In this document: one piece after another, positions 8,018 to 17,916 of the stretch
Position numbering within the stretch: position 1 is the stretch's first letter
How the letters are laid out: each line of letters opens with the position of its first letter
Origin: Peptococcaceae bacterium UBA5752
GTDB taxonomy: Bacteria; Bacillota; Dehalobacteriia; UBA4068
Reading direction: 5' to 3'
NCBI GenBank assembly: GCA_002419055.1
Contig: DIFI01000009.1
Coordinates: 62,001 to 126,000, forward strand
DNA length: 64,000 nt
Notes under the pieces: model-generated
Databases searched by the model: none
Seen by the model: the letters and a program-made list of their open reading frames with translations, nothing else
What the model was told of the DNA's origin: nothing
Translations under genes and position numbers: made by a program

Positions 8018-11000
8018 ATGCCTATCCGAGCAGACCAGCTTCAAGAGAAAAAGGATTACCAGAATCTGATTCTGGAGGAGTTGCGCGACCGCAACGGCTA
8101 CGTTATCCGCAACGCCCAAACAGACTGGGATGCGGACTTTGCGATGGACAAGGGGCTTCTCTTTCAGTTTTTGGAGACAACCCAGCCCGAAAAAATGGAG
8201 AAGCTGCGGAAGTTTTACGCCGACAAAACTAATAAGACGGTCATCAACTACATCAACCGAGAGATTACCAAAGATCGTAGTTCCCTCATTTATGTTCTGA
8301 AAAACGGAGTGGAGTTCGACAACGGTGTAAAACTCGACCTTATGTATCGCCACCCTGCCACGTCGTTTAACGAGAAATTGGCATGGCAGTATGAGCAGAA
8401 TATCCTCTCGGCTATGGAGGAAGTCTACCACAAGGAGGGCGAGCGGATTGACCTTGTGCTGTTCCTTAACGGGATAGCCATCTTCGCCGTCGAACTCAAG
8501 TGCAATACATCCGGGCAGAACTACGAAAACGCCATTAACCAGTACAAGCACGAACGTGATCCCCATACCCGACTGTTCAAGTTCAAAGCCGGTGTTTTTG
8601 CTGCTTTTGCTATGGATTTAAACGAGGTCTACTTCTGCACATCCCTGTGTGGAGTCAACTCGTCTTTCCTGCCGTTTAACATTGGTATGCCGAAGTCACC
8701 CGACAAGCCATATTCCATCGGCAAGGGCAACCCACACAATGAGAACGGCATTAACGTCTCCTATATGTGGGAGCAAATCTGGACGAAAGAGAAAATTATC
8801 CTACTCATCGAGCGTTTTATCTTCATAGAAAAAAAGAAAGAAAAGAACACCGAAACCGGAAAGACGAAGGTCAAGGAGACGGTTATCTTCCCGCGTTACC
8901 ACCAACTTCGAGCGGTGGAGCGGCTTGTGGCGGACATTAAAGTAAACCGCACGAGTCAAAACTACCTCATAGAGCATTCGGCAGGCAGTGGCAAGACAAA
9001 CACCATCGCATGGCTCACTCATATCCTTGCCTCCCTGCACGACACCGAAGATAAGAATATTTTCAGCAATATCATCGTTATCACCGACCGCATTATCGTA
9101 GACCAGCAGTTGCAGGAGGCGATATCGGGCATTGACCATAAAACAGGGCTGCTTAAAGTGTTGGACGAAAAGTGTCACTCCGACGATCTTGCCCAAGCCC
9201 TGCGCGGCAACACGAAGATTATTGTCACTACTATTCATAAGTTCTTCTACATACTCGAAAAGAACCTACTGTCCCTCAAAGACAAGACCTTTGCTGTACT
9301 AATTGACGAGGCGCACTCCTCCACTGAGGGCGATCTTATGCGAGCTGTGACCCACGTCTTGGCTGGCGGCAAGGTAGAGGAACTCCCTGAAGAGACTCCA
9401 GAAGAGGAATCGGAAGAGGAACTGACCACCGACGAAAAAATCAAGGTTGAGCGGGCTAAAGCAGGCAAGCAGCCGAACGTCACAATGATTGCGTTCACCG
9501 CCACGCCGAAGCCCGGCACTTTGCAGCTTTTCGGCACTCTGAACGACGAGGGTAAAAAGACGTGTTTTGACCTCTACTCCATGCGTCAGGCTATAGAGGA
9601 GGGCTATATCTTAAACGTCCTCGATAACTATGTGACATGGCAAACCTACTTTAAGATTAATAAGGCTATTGAGGACGACCCTGAACTCCAGTCCATTACT
9701 GCCAAACGTAAGATAGCTCGCTTCGTAGATCTGCATGACACGAACATCTCACAGAAAATCGAGATTATTATTGAGCATTTCCGTCAGAACATCGCCGACA
9801 GCCTCGGCGGTCAGGCAAAGGCGATGGTTGTAACCTCTTCTCGCCCTGCGGCGGTTAAGTATAAGAAAGAGTTCGAGAAGTACATTGAGCGGAATGGTTA
9901 CACCAATATTCGTGCTTTGATTGCCTTTTCTGGCAAGGTCACGCTTGACGGCGAAACCTACACCGAAGCCGGAATGAACGGTTTCTCCGAAGAGACCCTG
10001 CGTGACGAGTTTGACAAGAGTATCTATCAGGTTCTGCTTGTCGCCAACAAATACCAAACTGGCTTTGACCAGCCAAAGCTGGTGGCGATGTATGTGGATA
10101 AGAAATTACGCGGCGTATCGGCGGTGCAAACACTGTCGCGCTTGAACCGCATTTTTCGGCCCTACGACAAGCGCACATTCATCCTTGATTTCAAAAACAA
10201 GGCCGAGGACATAGTGAAGGCGTTTGCACCGTTTTATGAGGAAACGGAGTTGTTCGATACCATCTCGCCGTCCGACATCAGACGGTTAGAGGAGGAAATC
10301 GAGTTTTATAACATTCTTACCGACAACGATATAATTGAGTTTAACGACCTGCTTTATCTGCCGAAGCGGACAGCCAAGCAGAAACAACGTATGTGGGCAT
10401 TGCTTGATAACGCCGCCCGAGAGGTTCGCAAGAAGAATACAGAGGAGCAGTTCGCTATTCGAACGACGATTCGGCGGTTCCTGAAATCGTACTGTTTCCT
10501 CATTCAGGCGACCTGCTACGAAAATGTGGAATTACATAAGCGGTACAACTATCTCTCGTATCTGGTCAAGGAATTGGACATCAAGGGCGGGAATGATTTT
10601 GACGTCGCCGATAAAATCACGGTGAGCGGCTTCGAGCAGAAGCAGATCGGCGTGATGGCAAACCCCGAAGTCGAATCCAAGCCCGAACTAAAAATGAAAA
10701 CACCGAAGCCTGCCCAGCCGGAAGCCGAGCAACTCAAGATGCTTTCCGTCATCATTGATGAAATAAACACCATTTACGGCAGCAAAGGCGATACTGGAGT
10801 GAGGACAAAGGCAGCTATGCAAATACGAGACATTCTTCTGAAAGACGCACGGCTTAAGGCGAGTGCCAAAAACAACCCGTATTCCGACTTCAAGTTTACC
10901 TACAAGGACAGCGTGTCAGATGCGCTTGTAGAAGGATACGACCAGAATGTCGATTTTTACACACTGCTTTTGGGCAACGAGGAACTACGAGATAAAATAA

Positions 11001-11050
11001 CGGACGTGTTTATGGAGGAGATCTACAAGACCCTGAGAGAAAGCAAATAA
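8018..11050 (+). CDS. hsdR: Type I restriction endonuclease subunit HsdR
   Basis: This is the motor and nuclease subunit (1010 aa) of the type I complex, which cleaves unmethylated DNA after ATP-driven translocation. The N-terminal nuclease domain has the PD-(D/E)xK triad at D145, E159 and K161 (VELKC). The SF2 motor follows with Walker A GSGKT (about 323-327), the DEAH box (430-433) and the FTATP motif III. A Glu-rich loop (about 455-470) sits between DEAH and motif III. The ATG lies 10 nt after AAAGGAGA. All key residues visible to me are present, so the system looks intact. Confidence 0.95.
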   Translation: MPIRADQLQEKKDYQNLILEELRDRNGYVIRNAQTDWDADFAMDKGLLFQFLETTQPEKMEKLRKFYADKTNKTVINYINREITKDRSSLIYVLKNGVEFDNGVKLDLMYRHPATSFNEKLAWQYEQNILSAMEEVYHKEGERIDLVLFLNGIAIFAVELKCNTSGQNYENAINQYKHERDPHTRLFKFKAGVFAAFAMDLNEVYFCTSLCGVNSSFLPFNIGMPKSPDKPYSIGKGNPHNENGINVSYMWEQIWTKEKIILLIERFIFIEKKKEKNTETGKTKVKETVIFPRYHQLRAVERLVADIKVNRTSQNYLIEHSAGSGKTNTIAWLTHILASLHDTEDKNIFSNIIVITDRIIVDQQLQEAISGIDHKTGLLKVLDEKCHSDDLAQALRGNTKIIVTTIHKFFYILEKNLLSLKDKTFAVLIDEAHSSTEGDLMRAVTHVLAGGKVEELPEETPEEESEEELTTDEKIKVERAKAGKQPNVTMIAFTATPKPGTLQLFGTLNDEGKKTCFDLYSMRQAIEEGYILNVLDNYVTWQTYFKINKAIEDDPELQSITAKRKIARFVDLHDTNISQKIEIIIEHFRQNIADSLGGQAKAMVVTSSRPAAVKYKKEFEKYIERNGYTNIRALIAFSGKVTLDGETYTEAGMNGFSEETLRDEFDKSIYQVLLVANKYQTGFDQPKLVAMYVDKKLRGVSAVQTLSRLNRIFRPYDKRTFILDFKNKAEDIVKAFAPFYEETELFDTISPSDIRRLEEEIEFYNILTDNDIIEFNDLLYLPKRTAKQKQRMWALLDNAAREVRKKNTEEQFAIRTTIRRFLKSYCFLIQATCYENVELHKRYNYLSYLVKELDIKGGNDFDVADKITVSGFEQKQIGVMANPEVESKPELKMKTPKPAQPEAEQLKMLSVIIDEINTIYGSKGDTGVRTKAAMQIRDILLKDARLKASAKNNPYSDFKFTYKDSVSDALVEGYDQNVDFYTLLLGNEELRDKITDVFMEEIYKTLRESK

Positions 11051-11133
11051 ACTATGCAGCTTTGCTGACAACGGGCAGCTCTGAGCCGCCCTTTCTCTCA
11101 TTAAAACGAATTATATTCAAGGAGAATGGGCGG

Positions 11134-12726
11134 ATGGAGTATAACTACGACAAAGTAACGCTTGTGCCTATAAACGTATGCAGGGACAACTATGACGAGG
11201 TTGCGGCTGACTTCCTCAAGCATTACGGCTGCGCCCAATATTTAACGACACCAATGCCGGTGCCAATATTTGAGATTGCTCAAAAGCGTATGTTCCTGAC
11301 GGTTTATACGAACCAACAGTTGTCGGAAAGCGGAGAAGTTCTGGGAACAATTGCTTTTTTTGACGGCGACTTGGATGTGTACGACCCCGGCACTAAAAGT
11401 TACATCGGGTTTCCTGTAAAAAAAGGGACGGTCTTGGTCGACTGCACTATTGACCACGAGGGCAGAGAAAATAACACGATGGCGCATGAATGCGTCCATT
11501 GGCATATACATCGTAACTATTTCGGGAATCTCCGCCGGAAAACGGCTGACTCGGATATAGCATTCCGTTGCCCATCTAGACTGTCGGACGGTGACGAAGC
11601 AACCCGCGACGAGGAACGGATGGAGAAACAGGCTCGTGGCATAGCTCCGCGCATCCTAATGCCGAAAAACTCCACAACAATTAAACTAAACGAACTTTTT
11701 GCCTCCCGTACCGTCCCCCAAGACGGTGAGCGGAGGCTTGCTGTACTTACAGAGATAGTGGACGAATTAGCCGCGTTTTACCACGTTTCCAAGATGTCAG
11801 CAAAATACCGTATGGTCGACCTGGGTCGTATGTCCCACGAAGAAGCTGAGCAGATTTACAACTTTGATAACAATTCGCTGGCATGGGACTTCTCTGAGCA
11901 CCCCCTGACGGTCAAGACGAGTAGCCGTCCGATGACACGCCACATCACGATTGAACAGGTTATTTATGAGTTTGGCAGAAATGCGGCTTTCAGAGAAGTG
12001 TTGCATAGCGGACTGTTCCGCTTTGTCGAGGATGCTTTTGTTATTAACGACCCGAAATATATACATACCGATGATGAGGGTAAGACTCGGCTGACTCCAT
12101 ATGCGATAAAACATCAACAGGAATGTACACTCATCTTTGAGTACGCCGTTTCTGTCAGCCATAATTACAGCCACACCGATACAGAAAATTTCCAACCCAA
12201 TATAATGAATATGCTCACTATGGGCTTCCTCACGAGGGTGGAAACAGAGTATAAGAAGCTGCCAAGGTACACATCAAACGTTCAGAATGATGCTGCGTTT
12301 GATGTAGCCAAGGCTCTGGATGCAGTCAAAGCAGATTTTGACAAGTTCGCCAAAGCGCGTACTGCCTTAGCCCCAGCGACGGACTTCTGGGACAGGGTCG
12401 ATCAGATTAAGACCGCCAAGAGTATAAGAAACAGCACCTTTAAAGACCGCTCTGGTCTTGACGATGCAACGATAAGCAGAATCAAGCTGAAAAAGACAGC
12501 GGTAACGCTCCGTGTCGCCATCGCTGCCTGTTTCGGGCTCGATTTGGATATAGATGAGTCAAAAAAGCTACTGGCTTTAGCAAAGCTGGCTCTCAATGAC
12601 GAACCGGAATGCCTTGCCTATGAGTTTGTTATAATGAACTTCCAGTTTTGCCCTCTGTTCGAAAAGAATGAGGTGCTACAGAAGTTCGGTGTTGAGCCTA
12701 TCGGGGTTCGTTCGAAAAAAGACTAA
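11134..12726 (+). CDS. ImmA/IrrE-like metallopeptidase with C-terminal HTH domain
   Basis: I chose the ATG at 11134 (MEYNYDK), 9 nt after AAGGAG, giving 530 aa. HECVH (118-122) is the zinc-protease HExxH motif, and a later DEERMEKQARGIAPRILMP segment matches the third-ligand region of ImmA/IrrE peptidases. Residues about 436-490 (KDRSGLDDATISRIKLKK, then TLRVAIAACFGLDL) look like an XRE-type HTH. The usual ImmA-regulator order (HTH first, peptidase second) is therefore reversed. ImmA proteins cleave phage-type repressors, so this one may sense or relieve repression in the element or defence block. It lies 83 nt after hsdR and 20 nt before mcrB. Confidence 0.75.
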   Translation: MEYNYDKVTLVPINVCRDNYDEVAADFLKHYGCAQYLTTPMPVPIFEIAQKRMFLTVYTNQQLSESGEVLGTIAFFDGDLDVYDPGTKSYIGFPVKKGTVLVDCTIDHEGRENNTMAHECVHWHIHRNYFGNLRRKTADSDIAFRCPSRLSDGDEATRDEERMEKQARGIAPRILMPKNSTTIKLNELFASRTVPQDGERRLAVLTEIVDELAAFYHVSKMSAKYRMVDLGRMSHEEAEQIYNFDNNSLAWDFSEHPLTVKTSSRPMTRHITIEQVIYEFGRNAAFREVLHSGLFRFVEDAFVINDPKYIHTDDEGKTRLTPYAIKHQQECTLIFEYAVSVSHNYSHTDTENFQPNIMNMLTMGFLTRVETEYKKLPRYTSNVQNDAAFDVAKALDAVKADFDKFAKARTALAPATDFWDRVDQIKTAKSIRNSTFKDRSGLDDATISRIKLKKTAVTLRVAIAACFGLDLDIDESKKLLALAKLALNDEPECLAYEFVIMNFQFCPLFEKNEVLQKFGVEPIGVRSKKD

Positions 12727-12746
12727 TTTAATGGGAGGTTTCAGAC

Positions 12747-15308
12747 ATGGACAATGCTTACCAATGGGTACCCTTTTACGAGGCTCTCGCCAACAAATTA
12801 CTTGCGTACAGCGCTAAAAGGAATGAACTCTTTGAGTTGATGAAAAAGGTGCGGTCTGAACAACCGCTTATGAAATACCTCAACTTTGAGCGCGAGGACT
12901 GGTGGGGACCGCGTAACCATCATATGGATCCGCTAACCGTGATTGGAATCTTGAATCGCGGAACAACGGATGCCAATAGGATTAAACTGTCGAAAGTTCT
13001 TGCTGAGACATTCGGTGTGGAACTTCCCACGCCCACTCAATTTGCGGGGATTCCAGTCTTGAACAATATGAACTCCTTCTTTAACGGCCCAGATGAGGTC
13101 TGGGAACTGTTTATACAAGCAATGGCATCTGCGCAGTCAAACAACTTCTCGTATGAGTTTAGGACCGCCTTTGAAAAGGCTATTGCCGTGAAGGGCAATG
13201 GTCTGGCTTACATTACTATGGGATTATATTGGATACGCCCCAACATCTTTATGCCCCTCGATGGTAATTCCAGAGCTTTTGCGTCCGCACACTATGGCAT
13301 TACTGTTCCGAGCGGTAATTGCACAGGAGAAGAATACGTCGCTTTCCTGAAAACCCTCAAGGCTAAGGTTGCCGAACGGTCGCCTGACATGACATTCCCT
13401 GAAATATCCTATACCGCTTGGACGCAAAAAGACAGCAAAGCGGATGAGGATTCTATTCAGGCTTCATCGGTTATTGATGAGCAGCATCAGCGGGCGGCGT
13501 TTAAGCAATGGTATACAAAAAACGTCGGGTCAGCGAATTCGGCCAATACCATATCGACCGCTATTGGTAAAGCGCGGCTGAAAGATGGGCGGGCAGTATT
13601 CGCTATTGCCAGTTTTGACGAACTGGATGCCGTGATAAAAAGCAGCGGTCTTGATGGCTATTTTCAATCAAGCGGCGGAGACTATGCCAAGATGGATGCC
13701 GTCTTTGAAATTGACACTACCGCTCAGCGCGACGACCTGAAGAGCGGAATCAAGCACTACCTTGCTTTCCTGAAGAGCGAAGGTGTGACCTCTACTTCTA
13801 CTACGCCGTCTGATTCGATCACGCAAACGCCAAAGTTTGCCAGGAATCTCATTCTTTGCGGCACCCCCGGCACGGGCAAAACATACAGCACCGTGCTATA
13901 TGCTGTTTCGATTATCGAGGAAAAGCCGCTTAATGCTGTCAAAGCCGAGGACTACTCGGCGGTGTTTGCTCGCTACTTGAAATACAAAGAGGACGGTTTG
14001 GTAGCATTCACGACATTTCATCAGTCATTCGGTTATGAGGAGTTTATTGAGGGGATTCGTCCTGTAGTCTCAGCAGAGGAGAATGCCGAAACGGGGCGGG
14101 ATATTGAGTACGAGGTTCACGACGGTATTTTTAAGTCGTTCTGCGACAAAGCTGGAACACCTATCGGTGGTGGTACAAGCGTGGACTTGGGCTTCGGCAA
14201 GAACCCGTCGGTCTGGAAGGTCTCTCTTGAAGGAAGCGGCGACAACCCAACCCGCACGGAGTGTCTCAACAACAACCATATCAGAATCGGATATGACAGC
14301 TACGGCGAAACCCCACCCGACACCTATGAAAAAGGCGATAACGGTAGGAACATTCTGAATGCGTTCTATTATAAAATGCAAATTGGGGACATCGTATTCT
14401 CATGCTACTCCAACAAGACCATTGATGCTATCGGCGTTATCACGGGCGAACCAGAATGGCACGATGAATACGAGCATTACAAGCGGCTACGCAACGTCAA
14501 ATGGCTCGTTAAAGACATTAGCGAGGACATCTTTGACCTCAATGCCCAAAGACTGATGATGCAGCCCTCGGTCTACAAGCTGTCGGTATCGGTGTCGGAT
14601 GCTCTCCAGATTCTCCGCAAGGTGAAGCCCGCCCTTTTCACGCCGAGTGTCAAAATTCCGAACCGTGTGTTTATCATCGACGAAATTAACCGAGGAAACA
14701 TCTCAAAAATCTTCGGAGAACTGATAACACTCATCGAACCCGCGAAGCGCACCGGGGCAAAGGAACAGCTTCGCGCACGACTGCCTTATTCAGGGAAAGA
14801 TTTTGGTGTACCTGATAATGTCTACCTCATTGGAACTATGAACACCGCCGACCGCTCCATAGCCCTGATTGATACTGCTTTGCGACGCAGGTTCAGCTTT
14901 GTGGAGATGCAGCCGGATTCAGCGACGCTTACCGATGTTCTTGTTGATGGTATCGACATTAGCGAAATGCTTGATACCCTAAATAAGCGCATCACCGTCC
15001 TGCTCGACCGCGAACACACCATCGGGCATTCCTATCTGCTCCCACTGAAAGCCGACCCGACAATTGAACGGCTCGCAGCAATTTTTGAGAACACGATTGT
15101 CCCGCTTCTGCAGGAGTATTTCTATGATGATTACGAAAAAATTCAGCTTGTGCTGGGTGACAACCAGAAGCCAGATGACAGCACGCGCTTTATTATAAAG
15201 AAGACGGACGCCGTCAAGATGTTTGGGAACGCCGACATTGACTTCCCTGAATATTACGAAATAAATGGCGAGGCGTTTAAGAGGATTGATGCCTATGCGT
15301 TCCTATGA
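12747..15308 (+). CDS. mcrB: McrB-like GTPase of a type IV restriction system, with EVE-like insertion
   Basis: McrB is the AAA+ GTPase that recognises modified cytosine DNA and drives the McrC nuclease. The 853-aa protein has Walker A GTPGTGKT (372-379), Walker B IIDEINRGN (D645/E646), the McrB-typical GTMNTADRSIALIDTALRRRF segment (from about 696) and an N-terminal region (1 to about 340) of the kind found in Clostridia McrB proteins. Between Walker A and Walker B, residues about 487-620 (VWKVSLEG ... IGDIVFSCYSN ... AIGVITGEPEW) resemble an EVE/PUA-like domain, a fold that binds modified bases. The ATG follows GGGAGG. The gene overlaps mcrC. Confidence 0.92.
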   Translation: MDNAYQWVPFYEALANKLLAYSAKRNELFELMKKVRSEQPLMKYLNFEREDWWGPRNHHMDPLTVIGILNRGTTDANRIKLSKVLAETFGVELPTPTQFAGIPVLNNMNSFFNGPDEVWELFIQAMASAQSNNFSYEFRTAFEKAIAVKGNGLAYITMGLYWIRPNIFMPLDGNSRAFASAHYGITVPSGNCTGEEYVAFLKTLKAKVAERSPDMTFPEISYTAWTQKDSKADEDSIQASSVIDEQHQRAAFKQWYTKNVGSANSANTISTAIGKARLKDGRAVFAIASFDELDAVIKSSGLDGYFQSSGGDYAKMDAVFEIDTTAQRDDLKSGIKHYLAFLKSEGVTSTSTTPSDSITQTPKFARNLILCGTPGTGKTYSTVLYAVSIIEEKPLNAVKAEDYSAVFARYLKYKEDGLVAFTTFHQSFGYEEFIEGIRPVVSAEENAETGRDIEYEVHDGIFKSFCDKAGTPIGGGTSVDLGFGKNPSVWKVSLEGSGDNPTRTECLNNNHIRIGYDSYGETPPDTYEKGDNGRNILNAFYYKMQIGDIVFSCYSNKTIDAIGVITGEPEWHDEYEHYKRLRNVKWLVKDISEDIFDLNAQRLMMQPSVYKLSVSVSDALQILRKVKPALFTPSVKIPNRVFIIDEINRGNISKIFGELITLIEPAKRTGAKEQLRARLPYSGKDFGVPDNVYLIGTMNTADRSIALIDTALRRRFSFVEMQPDSATLTDVLVDGIDISEMLDTLNKRITVLLDREHTIGHSYLLPLKADPTIERLAAIFENTIVPLLQEYFYDDYEKIQLVLGDNQKPDDSTRFIIKKTDAVKMFGNADIDFPEYYEINGEAFKRIDAYAFL

Positions 15309-16596
15309 TAAGACCTACACCATAACTGAATATGGCGGGTTTACTCGCGGAGAGGCATTGTACGGCTATCAGGGGTTGCCGGAGAAAACCTTTGACGCAC
15401 TTGAAGCCTTCATTCTCGCAAATAACACGGGAGACGGAACGGACGCAATCGAATTGCTATCGCTGTCTGCCCGCCGTGGATTAGGCAAAATTATCACTGC
15501 TCGCAATTATGTTGGGTTGATAACAATGGCCGACGGCACTGTTATTGAGATACTCCCCAAAATAGCAGGCGATATTACCGTGGCTGACACAAAGCGAATA
15601 TTCCTTGAGATGCTTAAAACGCTAAAGGACGTGACATTTAAGGACTTCAATGTATCACATCTCCATACCGACCGCCTTGGTCTGCTTGAAATCTTTATCA
15701 AGATGTTTCTTGACGAAGTGGCAGTCCTTACAAAGCAGGGTTTGAAAGCGGCATACACGCCCATCGAGAAAAACGAACGGTTTTACAAAGGAAAGCTGCT
15801 GGCTTCCCAAAACATCAAATACAATTTGGTGAGCAAGGAGCGGTTTTTCGTCCGTTACGATGATTTCAGCATAAACAGGCCTGAGAACAGGCTGATAAAG
15901 TCCACGCTTGGCTTTCTCCTTAAAGCAACCAGCAACAGCTATAACAGGCAAAGCGCAGCACGGCTCCTGACCTTCTTTGAGGGTGTCGAATATTCCAAGA
16001 GCTACGATGAGGATTTTTCGAAGTCCTTTATTGACCGCAGTATGAACCATTACAATAAGGCACTCTCGTGGTGCCGTGTTTTCCTGCATGGCAACAGCTT
16101 CACCGCCTATTCGGGAAGCGAGGTCGCATTGGCACTTCTTTTCCCGATGGAGAAAGTTTTCGAGAGTTTTGTGGCTTCCAAATTTCACAAGCACATTGGG
16201 AGTAGCGTAAGCCTACGGACGCAAGATACAAGATACAGCCTGTTTGATAGCCCGACACATGCCTTTGCCCTCCGCCCAGACATTGTTTTGGAGTTCGGTG
16301 GGCATACGATCGTTTTGGACACAAAGTGGAAGATGCTCTCCGATAACGCCCGAAACAGCGGGATCTCGCAGTCTGATATGTACCAAATGTACGCTTATAG
16401 CAAGAAATACGACGCAGACGGTATCGTCTTGCTCTACCCTCATTCAAACGCTGTGAGCCGAAGCAACATAAGGTATACATCTGAGGATAATGTTAAAGTC
16501 GATGTTTCTTTCATCGACCTTCGAAACGCAGACGAGAGCATCACAAATTTGATAGCAGATTCGCTAAAAGCCATAAACAAGGCGGTGACAATATGA
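15295..16596 (+). CDS. mcrC: McrC-like nuclease subunit of a type IV restriction system
   Basis: McrC supplies the endonuclease for the McrB motor. The 433-aa reading starts at the ATG at 15295 (MRSYDK), overlapping the end of mcrB by 14 nt; an ATG at 15289 is equally possible. The N-terminal half is a McrB-binding-like beta-rich domain, and the C-terminal half has the PD-(D/E)xK core: D329 (RPDIVLEF) and D342-x-K344 (VLDTKWK). It overlaps the next, unknown gene by ATGA, which suggests a four-gene transcript. Confidence 0.93.
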   Translation: MRSYDKTYTITEYGGFTRGEALYGYQGLPEKTFDALEAFILANNTGDGTDAIELLSLSARRGLGKIITARNYVGLITMADGTVIEILPKIAGDITVADTKRIFLEMLKTLKDVTFKDFNVSHLHTDRLGLLEIFIKMFLDEVAVLTKQGLKAAYTPIEKNERFYKGKLLASQNIKYNLVSKERFFVRYDDFSINRPENRLIKSTLGFLLKATSNSYNRQSAARLLTFFEGVEYSKSYDEDFSKSFIDRSMNHYNKALSWCRVFLHGNSFTAYSGSEVALALLFPMEKVFESFVASKFHKHIGSSVSLRTQDTRYSLFDSPTHAFALRPDIVLEFGGHTIVLDTKWKMLSDNARNSGISQSDMYQMYAYSKKYDADGIVLLYPHSNAVSRSNIRYTSEDNVKVDVSFIDLRNADESITNLIADSLKAINKAVTI

Positions 16597-17663
16597 ATCC
16601 AAACGGAAACGCCCTAATCCTTAGACCAAGGCAGGCGGTCTTTGATGTGACGGACAAGTCCCTCTATTCGTTCAACGAACGGGAGGGATTATCGAAGTTC
16701 CGAGAAGCCGCCACCGTGGTAGCTCTTGACAGCTTTTTCTCATTGGCAGATTCGGACGCCGCCAAATTCGTTATATACTTGGGCGAGAAAGTACCGCATA
16801 TTCAGAACCTGTTTGATTCATTGAGGGGCAAGAAGGAACTTGTCGCCAAGCTATCTGATAAAGCAAAGAAAAAACTCGCAAGCGGCGAATGGCACTGGGT
16901 GACCACAAAAGACGGCAGCGATTTGCTGACCACCCTGAAAGACGAAGCAGGGCATTTCGCAGAGCAAATCAAAATCGGCGAGAAAACAATCCGCCCGGAT
17001 ATGATGAATGCCCTCATTAGTTTAACCCAGCAAAACAATCTTGACGCTCTTACGGACAAGATTGTTGAACTAACGGAGACGGTTGAGAGAATCGCCGCCG
17101 GGCAGTACAACGACCGCATATCGATGTTCTACGAGGCAAGACAGACCTATATTGAAGCAATGGCTATGTCCGAACCCGAAGACCGCCGAATTGCGCTACT
17201 TAATGCAGCACATTCCGCAAACAAGGCGATTTCCTCTTTGCAGCAGACCGTAAAATACGATTTGACCACTTTGCTGTCGGCGAAAGGCAAACTCGGCGAC
17301 AGAACGAAGCTGATTGCAAAATGCTTCTCAATTCTTAACGATTCCGTCCAGATTTCGGTTAATTCCTATGCAGCACTCGGTGAGAATCGTGCATTGCTTG
17401 CAGCGGTGACGTCATACCAGTGTTTTGTGGAGCAGACGCTGTTGGCAATTCCTGAAAAAGCATCGGACAAGAAATACTCTGGCTGTACATTAGCAGAAAT
17501 AATGTACTCCTGTGCTGAATTAGGCGGCACCGACTGGATAAAGCTTCCTCACGAGATAGTAGGGGCTTGTGAAACGCTTATACAAACCGAGCGTGAAACG
17601 ATTGCGGTTATCGCCGAAGAGTTCGAACCTAAAGAACTTGGAGGGCAAGAAGATGAAGTGTAA
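16593..17663 (+). CDS. Unknown protein translationally coupled to mcrC
   Basis: This 356-aa protein matches no family I recognise. The ATG overlaps the mcrC stop (ATGA), so expression is tied to McrBC. The sequence looks soluble and mainly helical. After an N-terminal mixed region (ALILRPRQAVFDV), a segment of about residues 138-240 has heptad-like spacing (LTDKIVELTETVERIA) and could be a coiled coil or helical bundle. No signal peptide, transmembrane segment, P-loop or nuclease motif is evident. Its end overlaps the zinc-ribbon gene by 11 nt. Possible roles are an McrBC accessory, an inhibitor or an independent effector; the sequence does not decide. Confidence 0.8.
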   Translation: MNPNGNALILRPRQAVFDVTDKSLYSFNEREGLSKFREAATVVALDSFFSLADSDAAKFVIYLGEKVPHIQNLFDSLRGKKELVAKLSDKAKKKLASGEWHWVTTKDGSDLLTTLKDEAGHFAEQIKIGEKTIRPDMMNALISLTQQNNLDALTDKIVELTETVERIAAGQYNDRISMFYEARQTYIEAMAMSEPEDRRIALLNAAHSANKAISSLQQTVKYDLTTLLSAKGKLGDRTKLIAKCFSILNDSVQISVNSYAALGENRALLAAVTSYQCFVEQTLLAIPEKASDKKYSGCTLAEIMYSCAELGGTDWIKLPHEIVGACETLIQTERETIAVIAEEFEPKELGGQEDEV

Positions 17664-17832
17664 GGCTTGTGGCAAGGAACTAATCGGCAAAGAAAAGCTG
17701 TTTTGTAAAAGTTGCTGGTCAAAAGGGACAGACAAGGCGAAAAAAGGTGCGATGGCTGTAGGTGGTCTGACTTTGACCGTAGTGTCGGTTATTGTTACAA
17801 AAGGAAAATTTAAGGGCGGTGGCGACACATAA
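17653..17832 (+). CDS. Small zinc-ribbon membrane protein, last gene of the mcrBC cassette
   Basis: The 59-aa reading starts at the ATG at 17653, after a GGAGGGCAAG ribosome site inside the preceding gene. Two CxxC pairs (CKACG and FCKSC) form a zinc ribbon in residues 3-24. A hydrophobic segment (about 35-51, AMAVGGLTLTVVSVIV) could span the membrane once and is followed by a basic tail. A longer in-frame reading from 17569 lacks a ribosome site. The function is unknown. A membrane-bound zinc-ribbon peptide beside a restriction system is reminiscent of small effectors or sensors, but this is inference. Confidence 0.65.
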   Translation: MKCKACGKELIGKEKLFCKSCWSKGTDKAKKGAMAVGGLTLTVVSVIVTKGKFKGGGDT

Positions 17833-17916
17833 TGTTTCCATTATACGTGATAGTATGCCTTTCAACATAGTCCGTTAGGATGAGCCATTCTCATAGATGC
17901 TCCGGCTGCTGATTGA

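Noticed and set aside
7742..8566. Long minus-strand ORF (274 codons) opposite the hsdS end and hsdR start
   Set aside because: It overlaps two clearly real genes in antisense and its length follows from their codon composition.
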